Shown here: positions 11,043 to 20,461 of the stretch, piece by piece
Numbering within the stretch: position 1 is the stretch's first letter
Layout of the letters: each line of letters starts with the position of its first letter
Assembly (NCBI GenBank): GCA_900314745.1
Contig: OMWK01000007.1
Span: 53,007-117,006 of the forward strand
Length of the DNA: 64,000 nt
Source of the DNA: an uncultured Eubacteriales bacterium
GTDB taxonomy: Bacteria > Bacillota > Clostridia > Saccharofermentanales > Saccharofermentanaceae
Direction of reading: 5' to 3'
Notes under the pieces: generated by a model
Database searches by the model: none
Told to the model about the DNA's origin: nothing
What the model saw: the letters and a program-made list of their open reading frames with translations, nothing else
Program-made: the position numbers and the translations under genes

Positions 11043-11733
11043 CCTGGCTGGTAGTCAGTCTGAATCCGTAACCCCAAACTGTTGAGATCTTGGCATCAGA
11101 ATCAACTATCTTCTTTCTTAATCTTTTAACGGTATCATCAGCGACACGTGTCTCGATCTCAGTCTCATATCCCCAGATCTTATCGAGGAGCTCAACTCTG
11201 GGAACTGCTCTGTCACTGTTGATCATGAGATAAGTGAGAAGTGTGTATTCATTAGGAGTGAGGCTTAACTCTCTGCCCTTAAGAGTAGCGGACTTAGTCT
11301 TCCTGTTGATCTTGATATCTGCAAATTCGAGTTCGGAATCAGAAGCATCGACATTAATCGAGTTAACGGCCTCAAGCCTTGCAAATATAGACTTAACCTT
11401 CGTAACAAGTTTGATCGGGCTGAAAGGTTTGGTGAAATAGTCGTCTGATCCGAGATTAAGGCCTTCGATGTAATCAGCATCCGAATCTCTTGCTGTAAGC
11501 ATTATGATCGGAACATTGCTTATCTTCCTTATCTCAGTAAGGATGAAGAAGCCGTCACGTCCGGGCATCATAACGTCAAGAATTATAAGATCACAGGGGT
11601 TGGTTATGAATTCCTTAAGAAGGTCATCCCCTGTGGGAAAACCATAGATAATATAACCCTCACGCTCAAGAAACGACTTAAGCAGATTTCTTATATTGTC
11701 ATCATCATCGGCTATGTAAATAACTTTATCCAT
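11026..11733 (-). CDS. OmpR/PhoB-family response regulator
   Basis: 235 residues from the ATG at 11733, chosen because AAGGTGG lies just upstream; a start ten codons earlier has no ribosome site. The receiver domain has the acidic cluster at 9-12, phospho-acceptor Asp53 (LDVMMPG) and Lys102 (TKPF). A winged-helix DNA-binding domain follows (about 130-230), ending in the typical TVWGYGFRL strand. It is phosphorylated by the downstream kinase and acts as a transcription factor. Targets are not visible here. Confidence 0.93.
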   Translation of the reverse strand: MDKVIYIADDDDNIRNLLKSFLEREGYIIYGFPTGDDLLKEFITNPCDLIILDVMMPGRDGFFILTEIRKISNVPIIMLTARDSDADYIEGLNLGSDDYFTKPFSPIKLVTKVKSIFARLEAVNSINVDASDSELEFADIKINRKTKSATLKGRELSLTPNEYTLLTYLMINSDRAVPRVELLDKIWGYETEIETRVADDTVKRLRKKIVDSDAKISTVWGYGFRLTTSQDEPGE

Positions 11734-11815
11734 ATTCCACCTTAATCTATTATTCAAATTCAATCTACATTATATTTTATAATTAATGTTCAATTGGTGA
11801 AATATTGAGGAAAAT

Positions 11816-11847
11816 AAAAAGACGGACCGCAGAATGTCCGTCTTTTT
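11816..11847 (-). terminator. Rho-independent terminator of rny
   Basis: A perfect 12-bp stem (AAAAAGACGGAC / GTCCGTCTTTTT) with an eight-base loop. The A and T tracts flank it so that it works on either strand. It lies 60 bases beyond the rny stop, between rny and the start of the response-regulator gene. Confidence 0.9.
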
Positions 11848-11906
11848 ATAAGGTGATTGCCAACCCATCAACAAATAATACTAACTAAGGTAAAAAGTTT
11901 TATTAT

Positions 11907-13469
11907 TTACTTTGCAACATCAGTTGCACGAGTCTCACGGATGATATTAACCTTGATCTGACCGGGATAATCCAGCTCGTCTTCGATTTTCTTGCAGATC
12001 TGTCTGGCCTTAAGGATCATCTCCTCGTCGTTAACCTTCTCGGGTTCAACGATTACGCGGATCTCTCTGCCCGCCTGAATCGCATAACTCTTCTCCACTC
12101 CGTCAAAGCTTGTTGCAATCTCCTCGAGCTTCTGGATTCTCTTGATATAAGTCTCAAGATTCTCTCTTCTTGCTCCGGGTCTTGCAGCAGATATTGCATC
12201 AGCTGCAGCTACAAGAACAGCCTCGGCTGTCTTAGCTTCAACATCTCCGTGGTGGGATTCAACGGCATTGCAGACATTATCTGATTCATGGTACTTCCTG
12301 ACGATGTCGGCACCGAGCTGTACATGTGTACCTTCCTGTTCGAAGTCCACAGCCTTACCGATATCATGGAGAAGTCCTGCCCTCTTAGCGAAGTTAACAT
12401 CAAGTCCAAGTTCACCGGCCATCATTCCTGCTAAGAAACTGACCTCAATGGAATGCTTAAGCACATTCTGTCCATAACTTGTACGGTACTTGAGTTTACC
12501 AAGGAGCTTAATGACCTCAGGATGAAGGTTCATCACGCCTGTCTCATACGCAGCACGCTCGCCTTCCTGTTTGATTGTCTGGTTAATTTCCTTCCTGGCC
12601 TTGTTAGCCATCTCTTCGATCCTGGCAGGATGGATTCTTCCATCGGAAACAAGTTTCTCGATAGTGATCCTTGCCACTTCTCTTCTGATCGGATCGAATG
12701 ACGAGAGGATTACGGCCTCAGGAGTGTCATCAATGATAAGATCGACACCTGTGATAGTCTCAATGGCACGAATGTTACGGCCTTCACGTCCGATGATTCG
12801 GCCCTTCATCTCGTCGTTGGGAAGGTTAACTACAGACACAGTAGCTTCAGACACATAATCAGATGCATATCTCTGAATGGATGTAACGATAATATCCTTT
12901 GCGATCTTATCCGCATCCTGCTTGGTTTTCTCTTCCATCTGCCTGAGCATAGTAGCCATATCATGGCTGTACTCTTTCTCTGCTGCGTCAAGAACAAGGG
13001 TTCTTGCTTCAGCAATTGACAATCCCGAGATGTTCTCGAGCTCATGCTCCTTACGGGCTTCGAGTTCCTTAGTTCTTGCTACGGTTCTCTCAGCTTCCTC
13101 GAGCTTGGCTTCGTACATAGCACGCTTGTTTTCTGCGATAGTAAGCTGCTTCTCGACATTATCCTCTTTCTGCTCAAGCTTGTTTCTCTCTCTTGCAAGT
13201 TCCTGTCTCTTCTCCCTGACGTCGTGCTCTAACTCGACGCGGGCCTTTGAGATTTCTTCCTTAGCCTGCAAAAGAAGTTCCCGCTTGCGGTTCTCAGCAT
13301 CCTTCTGGGCTTCTGCCTCGATTCTTTCAGCTTCTGCTTTCGCCTTTACCGAATCGTCTTCAAGCTGCTTCTGCTTGGCAGACAATCCGAGTTTATAGTA
13401 CATATGCACACCGATAAAACCGATAAGGACTCCGAGAACCAATCCAATGATTAATAATAACCACTGCAT
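11907..13469 (-). CDS. rny: Ribonuclease Y
   Basis: 520 residues from the ATG at 13469, which has a strong SD (GGAGGTG). An ORF start 13 codons upstream lacks one and would add residues before the membrane anchor. Order of parts: N-terminal helix (about 3-22), a long charged coiled coil (to about 180), a KH domain with the GREGRNIR loop, and an HD domain with the metal-binding HD of LLHDIGKA. RNase Y starts mRNA decay in Firmicutes from the membrane. It is monocistronic, with its own promoter and terminator. Confidence 0.96.
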   Translation of the reverse strand: MQWLLLIIGLVLGVLIGFIGVHMYYKLGLSAKQKQLEDDSVKAKAEAERIEAEAQKDAENRKRELLLQAKEEISKARVELEHDVREKRQELARERNKLEQKEDNVEKQLTIAENKRAMYEAKLEEAERTVARTKELEARKEHELENISGLSIAEARTLVLDAAEKEYSHDMATMLRQMEEKTKQDADKIAKDIIVTSIQRYASDYVSEATVSVVNLPNDEMKGRIIGREGRNIRAIETITGVDLIIDDTPEAVILSSFDPIRREVARITIEKLVSDGRIHPARIEEMANKARKEINQTIKQEGERAAYETGVMNLHPEVIKLLGKLKYRTSYGQNVLKHSIEVSFLAGMMAGELGLDVNFAKRAGLLHDIGKAVDFEQEGTHVQLGADIVRKYHESDNVCNAVESHHGDVEAKTAEAVLVAAADAISAARPGARRENLETYIKRIQKLEEIATSFDGVEKSYAIQAGREIRVIVEPEKVNDEEMILKARQICKKIEDELDYPGQIKVNIIRETRATDVAK

Positions 13470-13494
13470 GTTGGTACTCACCTCCAATATAAAG

Positions 13495-13522
13495 TTGTCA
13501 AAGAACATTTATAGACTATAAT
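13495..13522 (+). promoter_or_regulatory. Promoter of the pseudouridine synthase gene
   Basis: -35 TTGTCA (13495-13500) and -10 TATAAT (13517-13522), spacing 16, upstream of the plus-strand gene at 13574. The region is shared with the divergent rny promoter. Confidence 0.6.
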
Positions 13523-13534
13523 TAGCCATTAGTT

Positions 13535-13563
13535 ATAATAAAAATAAATAACACGAGTGTCAA
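13535..13563 (-). promoter_or_regulatory. Promoter of rny
   Basis: Minus-strand -35 TTGACA (13558-13563) and -10 TATTAT (13535-13540), spacing 17. It overlaps the leader of the divergent pseudouridine synthase gene, so initiation in the two directions could interfere. Confidence 0.75.
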
Positions 13564-13573
13564 GGACGATAAC

Positions 13574-14509
13574 ATGCAATTTAACCACGATGTAACAAGC
13601 GCCGAAGCCGGAAGGACCGTAAAATCGGTCATGGAGCACGAATTGAACATGAGCAACACCATGATCAAACGCGTAAAGCTCTACGGAACGCTCGAAGTTA
13701 ACGGCGAACACGTCACGGTTAAGTATATCTTGAATGAAGGCGACCATATTTACGCTTCATATGACGATGATACAGGCGAGCTTAAGAAGGTTCCTGGCAT
13801 CGGCATACTCTATGAAGATGAGTTCTTCGCAGTATTATCCAAGCCCTCCGGCATGGTAACGCATCCTACGCACGGCCATCTTGATGACTCTCTTCTTACC
13901 CTTATCAACGCCAGTGCCAATCCCCTCCACCCCGTAATGCGCCTCGACAGGGAGACATCCGGTCTCATAGTAGTTGCCAAGAACGGGCACGTGCATAAGC
14001 TTTTCGGTGAGCAGAAGATAAGGAAAAGATACCTCGCGGCAGTGTACGGCATCTACACTCCCTCTGACGGCACCATCGAAAAGCCCATTAGAAGACGCGA
14101 GGGCTCCGTCATGATAAGGGATGTCTGCAACGAGAGCGCCCCCGGGGCACACAGCTGCCTTACTTACTACAGGACAAAAGCCATTGATGAGAATCTCGGC
14201 ATCTCCCTCATTGAGTTTGAACTTGCTACGGGAAGATGCCACCAGATCCGAGTGCACTCGACTTCAATGGGACACCCGCTTATAGGTGACGGTCTTTACG
14301 GACCTTTATCCGATGACAATCCTTCGGATAAGTTTCCAATAGCTTCCGTTCTCGACAAGAAATGCCCGAGAGTTGCTCTTCACGCTGCATATCTTGATTT
14401 TGTTCATCCAGTTACCGGTGAGAAGATGAGTTTCAGCTCGGAACTTCCTTCTGACATAGCGGGCTTAAGCCCGAAGTTCCTCGATCATCTTAACGGCGAG
14501 ATCTCTTGA
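13574..14509 (+). CDS. RluA/RluD-family 23S rRNA pseudouridine synthase
   Basis: 311 residues. An S4-like RNA-binding region (about 10-65) is followed by the catalytic domain. The catalytic aspartate lies in the RLDRETSG motif (near residue 121), and the family GRCHQIRVH segment is near 215-225. Such enzymes isomerise uridines in large-subunit rRNA. An AAGGA ribosome site precedes the ATG. The last 45 bases overlap the 3' end of recN on the opposite strand. The exact target (RluD versus YlyB/YhcT type) cannot be settled from sequence alone. Confidence 0.9.
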   Translation: MQFNHDVTSAEAGRTVKSVMEHELNMSNTMIKRVKLYGTLEVNGEHVTVKYILNEGDHIYASYDDDTGELKKVPGIGILYEDEFFAVLSKPSGMVTHPTHGHLDDSLLTLINASANPLHPVMRLDRETSGLIVVAKNGHVHKLFGEQKIRKRYLAAVYGIYTPSDGTIEKPIRRREGSVMIRDVCNESAPGAHSCLTYYRTKAIDENLGISLIEFELATGRCHQIRVHSTSMGHPLIGDGLYGPLSDDNPSDKFPIASVLDKKCPRVALHAAYLDFVHPVTGEKMSFSSELPSDIAGLSPKFLDHLNGEIS

Positions 14510-16159
14510 TTCCTTATCGTCATTACCCGACAGAAGCCTTGATACTTCAGTGATCTTGTCCTCTTCATTGAGCGGAATTATGTCGGTATAAGTATTGGTG
14601 CCGTCAGTATTCTTGCGTATAAGGAAGTTGTGGTCAGAAGCTGCCGCAAGCTGTGCCGTATGCGATACACAAAGCACCTGGTGCTGCTTCGATATGGACT
14701 TAAGTTTCTTAGATATCGAGAGCGAGGCAAGACCGGAGACACCGGTATCGATCTCATCGAATATAAGCGTGGGCATCATATCTATTGATGACAGAATGTT
14801 CTTGATCGCAAGCATGATGCGCGACGCCTCTCCTCCCGACGCCGTTGAAGCAAGGTCCATCGGAGGCTGACCCGGGTTGGCGCTGAACATGAAAGTAATG
14901 TCATCAATGCCCTTGCTGTTGAAGAATCTCTCCTTGGGACGCGTATCAAACCTTACGTAGAAAGAGCTCGAAGGCATTTGAAGATCCTGAAGTTCTTCTG
15001 TTATCAGAACTGACAGACGGTCGGCAGCCTTACGTCTCTCGGAACTAAGTTCCTTCGCGATTGCAAGAAGATCCTCCTCAGTCTCCTTAAGCTGCTTCTT
15101 GATGCTGATCACTAGAGAAGAAGCCTCTTCTATCTCACTTAACTCCTTCTCGGCCGAATCGGCAAATTCATTGACCTCAGTTATTGTCTTTCCGTATTTT
15201 GACTGAAGCTCGAATACCTTGCCGAGCCTGTCGTTTACCTTACGGATCTCATCTTCACTGTATAACGAAGCTGATGTCTTCTTCTCAAAATCAAAGCTCA
15301 ACGCTTCAAGATCAAGGCTTATGCTCTCGAGTCTTCCCGCATAATCTTCGAATGAACTGTCCTTCTCGGCAAGTTTCCTTAAGTTTCTTAAGGCCTCATT
15401 CAGTCTTCCCGCTGCAGTAAGACCGTTGCTGTCCGTTCCGGATAAAAGCTCAGAAACGGAATTGATAACAGACTGATTGCGCTCAAGGGAAGCTAATTCC
15501 TTCTTACGAAGCGAGAGTTCCTCATCCTCGCCGTCCTTGAGTCCTGTCTCCCTGATTTCCTTAACGGCATATTTAAGATAATCGACTCTGGAAGATGAAG
15601 AAGATGCGAGCTGATTTGCTTCCTTGAACTTTATCGTAAGCTCCTTATATTCGTTAAGCTTATCCCTGTACGCATCGAGAAGATCTAAGACCTGCTTGCC
15701 TCCGTACTTATCGAGCATGTCGATATGAACAGTAGGGTCGAATATCCTGGAATTGTCATTCTGACCGTGTATGTCAATTAGTTCACGGCTGATCTCGCGA
15801 AGCTGGCTCAATATGACGCTGCTTCCGTTTATGCGCGCCACACTCTTCCCCTCTTCCTTGAAGGTTCTCGAGATTATGATATTTCCGTCATCAACCGGAA
15901 TGCCGTATTTATCCATAACCGGAGCAAGACGCTCCATTACCGAATGTTCACAGTCAAAAACTGCTTCCACGGAAGCAGAATCAGAATCATTTCTTATAAG
16001 ATTCTTCGAAGCCTTCTCACCGAATATCAGTCCAATGGCATCGATAAGCAAGGACTTACCGGCGCCCGTCTCACCAGATATGACATTAAGTCCCGAAGAC
16101 GGTTCAAATACTGCGTGCTCAATAACGGCGAAGCTTTTTATCTCAAGTCTTGTCAGCAT
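14465..16159 (-). CDS. recN: DNA repair protein RecN
   Basis: 564 residues, SMC-like. Walker A GETGAGKS lies at about 29-36. Two coiled-coil arms fill the middle (about 150-360). Walker B sits in LIFDEIDTGVSG near the C-terminus, with the QHQVLCVSHTAQLA switch following. RecN acts early in double-strand break repair by holding DNA ends. Its start overlaps argR by 17 bases, closing the conserved nadK-argR-recN order. The end overlaps the convergent pseudouridine synthase gene with no terminator between them. No LexA box is visible directly upstream. Confidence 0.96.
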   Translation of the reverse strand: MLTRLEIKSFAVIEHAVFEPSSGLNVISGETGAGKSLLIDAIGLIFGEKASKNLIRNDSDSASVEAVFDCEHSVMERLAPVMDKYGIPVDDGNIIISRTFKEEGKSVARINGSSVILSQLREISRELIDIHGQNDNSRIFDPTVHIDMLDKYGGKQVLDLLDAYRDKLNEYKELTIKFKEANQLASSSSSRVDYLKYAVKEIRETGLKDGEDEELSLRKKELASLERNQSVINSVSELLSGTDSNGLTAAGRLNEALRNLRKLAEKDSSFEDYAGRLESISLDLEALSFDFEKKTSASLYSEDEIRKVNDRLGKVFELQSKYGKTITEVNEFADSAEKELSEIEEASSLVISIKKQLKETEEDLLAIAKELSSERRKAADRLSVLITEELQDLQMPSSSFYVRFDTRPKERFFNSKGIDDITFMFSANPGQPPMDLASTASGGEASRIMLAIKNILSSIDMMPTLIFDEIDTGVSGLASLSISKKLKSISKQHQVLCVSHTAQLAAASDHNFLIRKNTDGTNTYTDIIPLNEEDKITEVSRLLSGNDDKESRDLAVKMIEELRA

Positions 16160-16622
16160 GATATGACCCGGTCATGTCAATTATAGTCGCGCTTAAAGCT
16201 TTGGCATCTTCAACGCTCTCGGTCGCTACAAAAACCGTATCGTCGCCGGCAATAGTTCCGACAACATACTGAAGATGCATAGAATCGAGTGCGGAAGCCG
16301 CAGCCTGGGCCATGCCGGGAAGAGTTGTAATGATAACGAGATTCATTGCGTTACGGCAGGAAAGCAGGGAATTCGAGAAAACCGAGAGCAGTCTTCCGGG
16401 AGCAATGTCGCCGGTCTTATCGAGAACAGCGTATTTGCTCTGGTTATTCGGAAGAATAACCTTAATGATACCGAGCTCCTTAATGTCACGTGAGCATGTG
16501 GCCTGCGTAACTTCCATCCCGTGATTTCTGATGAGATTCGTGAGTTCCTCCTGAGTGGAGATGTCATTCTCACGGATAAGTCTTAAAATCAGTTCCTGTC
16601 TTTCATTCTTTGCCATCTTCAT
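16143..16622 (-). CDS. argR: Arginine repressor ArgR
   Basis: 159 residues from the ATG at 16622, preceded by AGAGGAAG; a start 12 codons upstream would enter the nadK tail and lacks a clear site. The winged helix-turn-helix (about 1-70) includes TQATCSRDIKELG. The C-terminal arginine-binding/hexamerisation domain contains the GTIAGDDTV loop whose acidic pair binds arginine. ArgR controls arginine synthesis and catabolism genes. It overlaps nadK by 20 bases and recN by 17. Confidence 0.95.
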   Translation of the reverse strand: MKMAKNERQELILRLIRENDISTQEELTNLIRNHGMEVTQATCSRDIKELGIIKVILPNNQSKYAVLDKTGDIAPGRLLSVFSNSLLSCRNAMNLVIITTLPGMAQAAASALDSMHLQYVVGTIAGDDTVFVATESVEDAKALSATIIDMTGSYHADKT

Positions 16623-17478
16623 AGAAGCTTCCTCTTGCAAGTATCTTGCGCTTAACATTCTGGAAGAATCCCGTAAGATTAAGACTTACGGTATTTATAG
16701 AATCCTCGTATCTGCTGATCCTCAGGACATCGTTCTGTTCAATGTTCGGGAATTGTCTTCCGTCAGGACATATGATAGGAACTGTCTCGAATGTACCGAG
16801 ATGCACTTCAACCACACTCGAAGGATTGATAACGTAGCTCATGTTCTGCAAAGTGTGCGGACACAGAGGCGTTACAAGGATAACATCCATATCGGGCATG
16901 GCAAGAGGGCCTCCCGCAGCAAGTGTATATGCCGTAGATCCCGTCGGTGTAGCGATAACGATGCCGTCTCCGTAGAACTTCTCTACCCTCTCGTTATCCA
17001 CATAGAGAGTGAGCCTTGTAATATGGGGCTTGTCTCCTCTTAACACTGACACGTCATTAAGACAGATGTCACTGCACTTAAGATTACCGTCCTTATCGAA
17101 AAGCTCAGCCTTAAGCTGCATCCTCTTAAATAGTGAATACCTGCCTTCGAGTATCAATACGAAAGCATCCTTATAATCATTGGCTGAAACCTCGGTAAGG
17201 AATCCGATACTTCCCTTGTTAATGCCGATAAACGGCTTCTTAAGGCATCTGTACTTAGATATTACTGACAGGAAGGTACCGTCACCGCCGATGGAAACAA
17301 TAATGTCGACATCTTTGAAGTCTCCGAATTCCACTCCGTCGATCCCGGACAGCGGTGTACTTGCCATGCTGTCATCAAATACGGGAACCGAACCCTGTGC
17401 AATAAGAAAATGCGAGAGTTCTATAGCTGTTACGTAGTCGATATCACGGGTCTCATTGGAATGAATTCCGAATCTCAC
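16603..17478 (-). CDS. nadK: NAD kinase
   Basis: 291 residues beginning with GTG in a GTGA overlap with the dxs stop codon, served by a GGAGG site. The diagnostic GGDGT motif with its catalytic aspartate lies near residues 64-68. The second NAD-kinase motif TPTGSTAY is near 170-177. It phosphorylates NAD to NADP in the cytosol. In many Clostridia a tlyA-type gene sits between dxs and nadK; here they are directly fused by overlap. Confidence 0.96.
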   Translation of the reverse strand: MRFGIHSNETRDIDYVTAIELSHFLIAQGSVPVFDDSMASTPLSGIDGVEFGDFKDVDIIVSIGGDGTFLSVISKYRCLKKPFIGINKGSIGFLTEVSANDYKDAFVLILEGRYSLFKRMQLKAELFDKDGNLKCSDICLNDVSVLRGDKPHITRLTLYVDNERVEKFYGDGIVIATPTGSTAYTLAAGGPLAMPDMDVILVTPLCPHTLQNMSYVINPSSVVEVHLGTFETVPIICPDGRQFPNIEQNDVLRISRYEDSINTVSLNLTGFFQNVKRKILARGSFYEDGKE

Positions 17479-19367
17479 TTTAACTCCTCCGTCAAAACCT
17501 TCCTGATCTTCGATGCAATCGTCTCGGCATCCAGACCTGAAGCCTTAAGCTGCTGATCAACGGTACCTGCCCTGATCATCTGATTCTCAACAGCGAAGTT
17601 ATCTACTCTGCCGTTATATCCGCCTCTTGTAAGCTCCAGTTTGAGACTCTCACCGAAGCCTCCGGCGAGAATTCCTTCCTCACCGGTAAAGACGAATCTT
17701 GAATCACCGATTACATCAATTATATCTGAAGTGTTCAAAGGTTTTAATACCGTGAGACAAACAACTTTGCCTTTATATCCGTTAGTACTCAGAATATCGC
17801 GTGTCTTCTCACAGACTTTGCAGTACAGACCTGTTGTTATGAGGACATAATCATTCCCCTCGTCAGAAACGACATGAGGCTTGTTAATATCCTTTATCTC
17901 ACTATAAAGAGGACCGTCTTCTTCATAGGGCGATGCACCTCTCGGGTATCTTACGGCAACCGGTCCCTTTACCTTATTAACGGCATATTCAAAACACATC
18001 TTAAGATCGGAATAGTCACGAGGAGACAGGATTGTCATTCCGGGCATCGAATTAAGATATGAGATGTCGTGCATGCCGTTATGGGTATGTCCGTCATTGC
18101 CGACAAAACCCGCGCGGTCAACGGCAAATATAACATGATTATTCATATAGCAGACATCATGAAGGATCTCGTCATAGGCTCTTTGCAGGAATGAAGAATA
18201 AATAGCAACAATCGGTATCATACCGCTCCTTGCCATTCCTGCAGCCATGGTAACGCAGTGTTCCTCCGCAATGCCGCAGTCAAAGAATCTGGACGGATAC
18301 TTATAAGAGAAGGGCTCCATACCGGTACCTATAGCCATCGCGGCACATATGCCTACAACCTTCTTATTCTTAGCTGAGATATCAAGCAGTGTTCCGGAGA
18401 AAGCACCTGTATAAGAAAGCTTGTTCGACTTCTTTACACCTACCTCAACATCGAACGGAGATACACCGTGATAATCAGAAGGATTCTCTTCAGCAAATCT
18501 GTAACCCTTCCCCTTCTTGGTAATAACATGCATGAGAACGGGAACATTAAGATCCTTAACTGCATCGAAGGCCTTGATGAGTTCCTCTGTGTTATGACCG
18601 TCGATAGGGCCGTAATATCTCAATCCGAGGTTCTCGAATATAGAAGGCGACTTACCATAGGTAATGAATCTGAAGAACCTCTTTATCGCCATGATCATGG
18701 CTATTATTCCCTTGCCAAGAACCGGGATCTTATTGAGGAAACTCTCGGTATTCTTCTTCGCGGAGAGGTATCCCGAAGTCATACGAAGTCTTTGAAGATA
18801 TCTGCTCATGCCGCCTACATTCCTGTCGATACTCATCTCATTATCGTTAAGAATGACTATCATCTTGGTGTTCGAATGTCCGAGGTCGTTAAGGGCTTCG
18901 AATGCAAGACCGCCTGTCATGGCGCCGTCACCTATGAGGGCGACTACATACTCATCAGTACCCTTCAAGTCTCTGGCTCTTGCCATACCGAGAGCCGCGG
19001 ATATTGAAGTACTGGAATGACCGGTATCAAAAGCATCATATGGGCTCTCGGATATTCTCGGGAAACCCGATATTCCGCCCTCCTGCCTTAAGGTATCAAA
19101 CTCATTGAATCTTCCTGTAAGAAGCTTATATGAATATGACTGATGACCTACATCGAATACGATCTTATCCTTTGTGTAATCAAAAACGGAAAGCAGCGAT
19201 ACGGTAAGTTCGACGCAGCCTAAGTTACTCGCCAGATGCCCGCCGTTCTTAGATACGGTACTTATTATCTTATCTCTTAATTCGGAACACAGAAGCTCAC
19301 GGTCTCTCTTGCTTAATGAAGAGAGATATGAAGGTGTAAGATCTGTTCCTAGTAATTTATAATCCAC
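17475..19367 (-). CDS. dxs: 1-deoxy-D-xylulose-5-phosphate synthase
   Basis: 630 residues with a GTG start. The thiamine-diphosphate motif GDGAMTGG...NDNEMSI is at about 150-185, the FVGNDGHTHNG region of the pyrimidine domain near 420, and the C-terminal transketolase-like domain ends at about 625. Dxs joins pyruvate and glyceraldehyde-3-phosphate in the first step of the MEP isoprenoid pathway. It follows ispA by three bases, so the prenyl-chain enzyme and the pathway entry enzyme are made together. Confidence 0.97.
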   Translation of the reverse strand: MDYKLLGTDLTPSYLSSLSKRDRELLCSELRDKIISTVSKNGGHLASNLGCVELTVSLLSVFDYTKDKIVFDVGHQSYSYKLLTGRFNEFDTLRQEGGISGFPRISESPYDAFDTGHSSTSISAALGMARARDLKGTDEYVVALIGDGAMTGGLAFEALNDLGHSNTKMIVILNDNEMSIDRNVGGMSRYLQRLRMTSGYLSAKKNTESFLNKIPVLGKGIIAMIMAIKRFFRFITYGKSPSIFENLGLRYYGPIDGHNTEELIKAFDAVKDLNVPVLMHVITKKGKGYRFAEENPSDYHGVSPFDVEVGVKKSNKLSYTGAFSGTLLDISAKNKKVVGICAAMAIGTGMEPFSYKYPSRFFDCGIAEEHCVTMAAGMARSGMIPIVAIYSSFLQRAYDEILHDVCYMNNHVIFAVDRAGFVGNDGHTHNGMHDISYLNSMPGMTILSPRDYSDLKMCFEYAVNKVKGPVAVRYPRGASPYEEDGPLYSEIKDINKPHVVSDEGNDYVLITTGLYCKVCEKTRDILSTNGYKGKVVCLTVLKPLNTSDIIDVIGDSRFVFTGEEGILAGGFGESLKLELTRGGYNGRVDNFAVENQMIRAGTVDQQLKASGLDAETIASKIRKVLTEELK

Positions 19368-19370
19368 GGT

Positions 19371-20246
19371 TTAATGATCCCTCTTGAGATTAAATTCACT
19401 AAGTTCTTTAAGAAGTATTATATCCATATTCTTAGAAGAAAAGTAATCAAGAGCGGTATTGCATGCATTCTCTTCCTCGACAAGCTTTGCCCTGGCTCCT
19501 TCGAGTCCAAGAAGAGTAACAAACGTGGGCTTATCGTCGCGCTCATCCTTACCTGTTGTCTTACCGAGAGTTGATTCGTCAGCCTCAACATCGAGTATGT
19601 CGTCCTTGATCTGGAATGCAATGCCGAGATGCTCAGAGTAATCCCTGAGATAATCAAGAACCTCATCGTCCGCAGAGGACAAATAGAACGGAGCCGTAAC
19701 GGCCGCCTTTATGAGAGCTCCCGTCTTCTTATGCTGAAGCTCATAGAGCTTATCCAGTGATATCTTCTTGCCTTCGGAATCTATATCGATGCTCTGACCG
19801 CCTATCATTCCGGCAATTCCGGAAAGATGGGAAATATTATAGGAAGCTCTCGCGTGAGACTCGGACTTCATGGCAAGCATGATGAGGTTCTCGTGTGCCG
19901 TATTAAGAAGCATGTCACCTGCAAGGATTGCGATGTCCTCACCGAAGACCTTATGGCATGTGGGTCTGCCCCTTCTTAAGTCGTCGTTATCCATTGCCGG
20001 AAGATCGTCGTGTATCAGAGAATATGTATGTATCATCTCAAGACATGCAGCATAAGGTGCAATGTCTTCAGGTGTTACACCGTAGCCCGAGAGCATTGAT
20101 GCGGACGCGTGCATAAGGGCAGGTCTCATCCTCTTTCCCCCTGCGAAAAGGCTGTAGGCTGCAGCCTTTACAACTGGGTCGCTATCATCAAGAGTAGAAA
20201 AAACATCCGTAAGATACGGGGTTATCCAAGCATTAGCATCAATCAT
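19371..20246 (-). CDS. ispA: Farnesyl/geranyl diphosphate synthase
   Basis: 291 residues, typical of the short-chain trans-prenyltransferases. The first aspartate-rich motif starts at D80-D81 with D86 (DDLPAMD) and the second is DDILD at 215-219; both bind the Mg-diphosphate. It condenses IPP with allylic diphosphates, probably to FPP, for undecaprenyl and other isoprenoids. The start overlaps xseB by four bases. Product length (C15 versus C10) is inferred from family and context. Confidence 0.93.
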   Translation of the reverse strand: MIDANAWITPYLTDVFSTLDDSDPVVKAAAYSLFAGGKRMRPALMHASASMLSGYGVTPEDIAPYAACLEMIHTYSLIHDDLPAMDNDDLRRGRPTCHKVFGEDIAILAGDMLLNTAHENLIMLAMKSESHARASYNISHLSGIAGMIGGQSIDIDSEGKKISLDKLYELQHKKTGALIKAAVTAPFYLSSADDEVLDYLRDYSEHLGIAFQIKDDILDVEADESTLGKTTGKDERDDKPTFVTLLGLEGARAKLVEEENACNTALDYFSSKNMDIILLKELSEFNLKRDH

Positions 20247-20461
20247 TTTACTTCCTCTTCCTTCTCTTCGCCCGTAGCAGGGTCGATTACGGAAAACTTC
20301 TGTTCAACTTCCTTAAGCTTATCATCACATAACTTAGACAGCTCAATACCCCTGGTATAGAGCTTCAGTGATTCATCCAGAGTAACATTACCCTGACCTA
20401 ACTTGTTTACTATATCCTGTAATTCTCTTACTGCATCTTCATAAGATATGTTCTCAGCCAT
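20243..20461 (-). CDS. xseB: Exodeoxyribonuclease VII small subunit
   Basis: 72 residues, standard XseB size. It has the SYEDAVRELQDIV helix at the start and the LDESLKLYTRGIEL core. Small subunits wrap the large subunit's coiled coil in the ssDNA exonuclease VII complex. The C-terminus is an acidic and lysine-rich tail. It overlaps xseA by eight bases and ispA by four. Confidence 0.95.
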   Translation of the reverse strand: MAENISYEDAVRELQDIVNKLGQGNVTLDESLKLYTRGIELSKLCDDKLKEVEQKFSVIDPATGEEKEEEVK

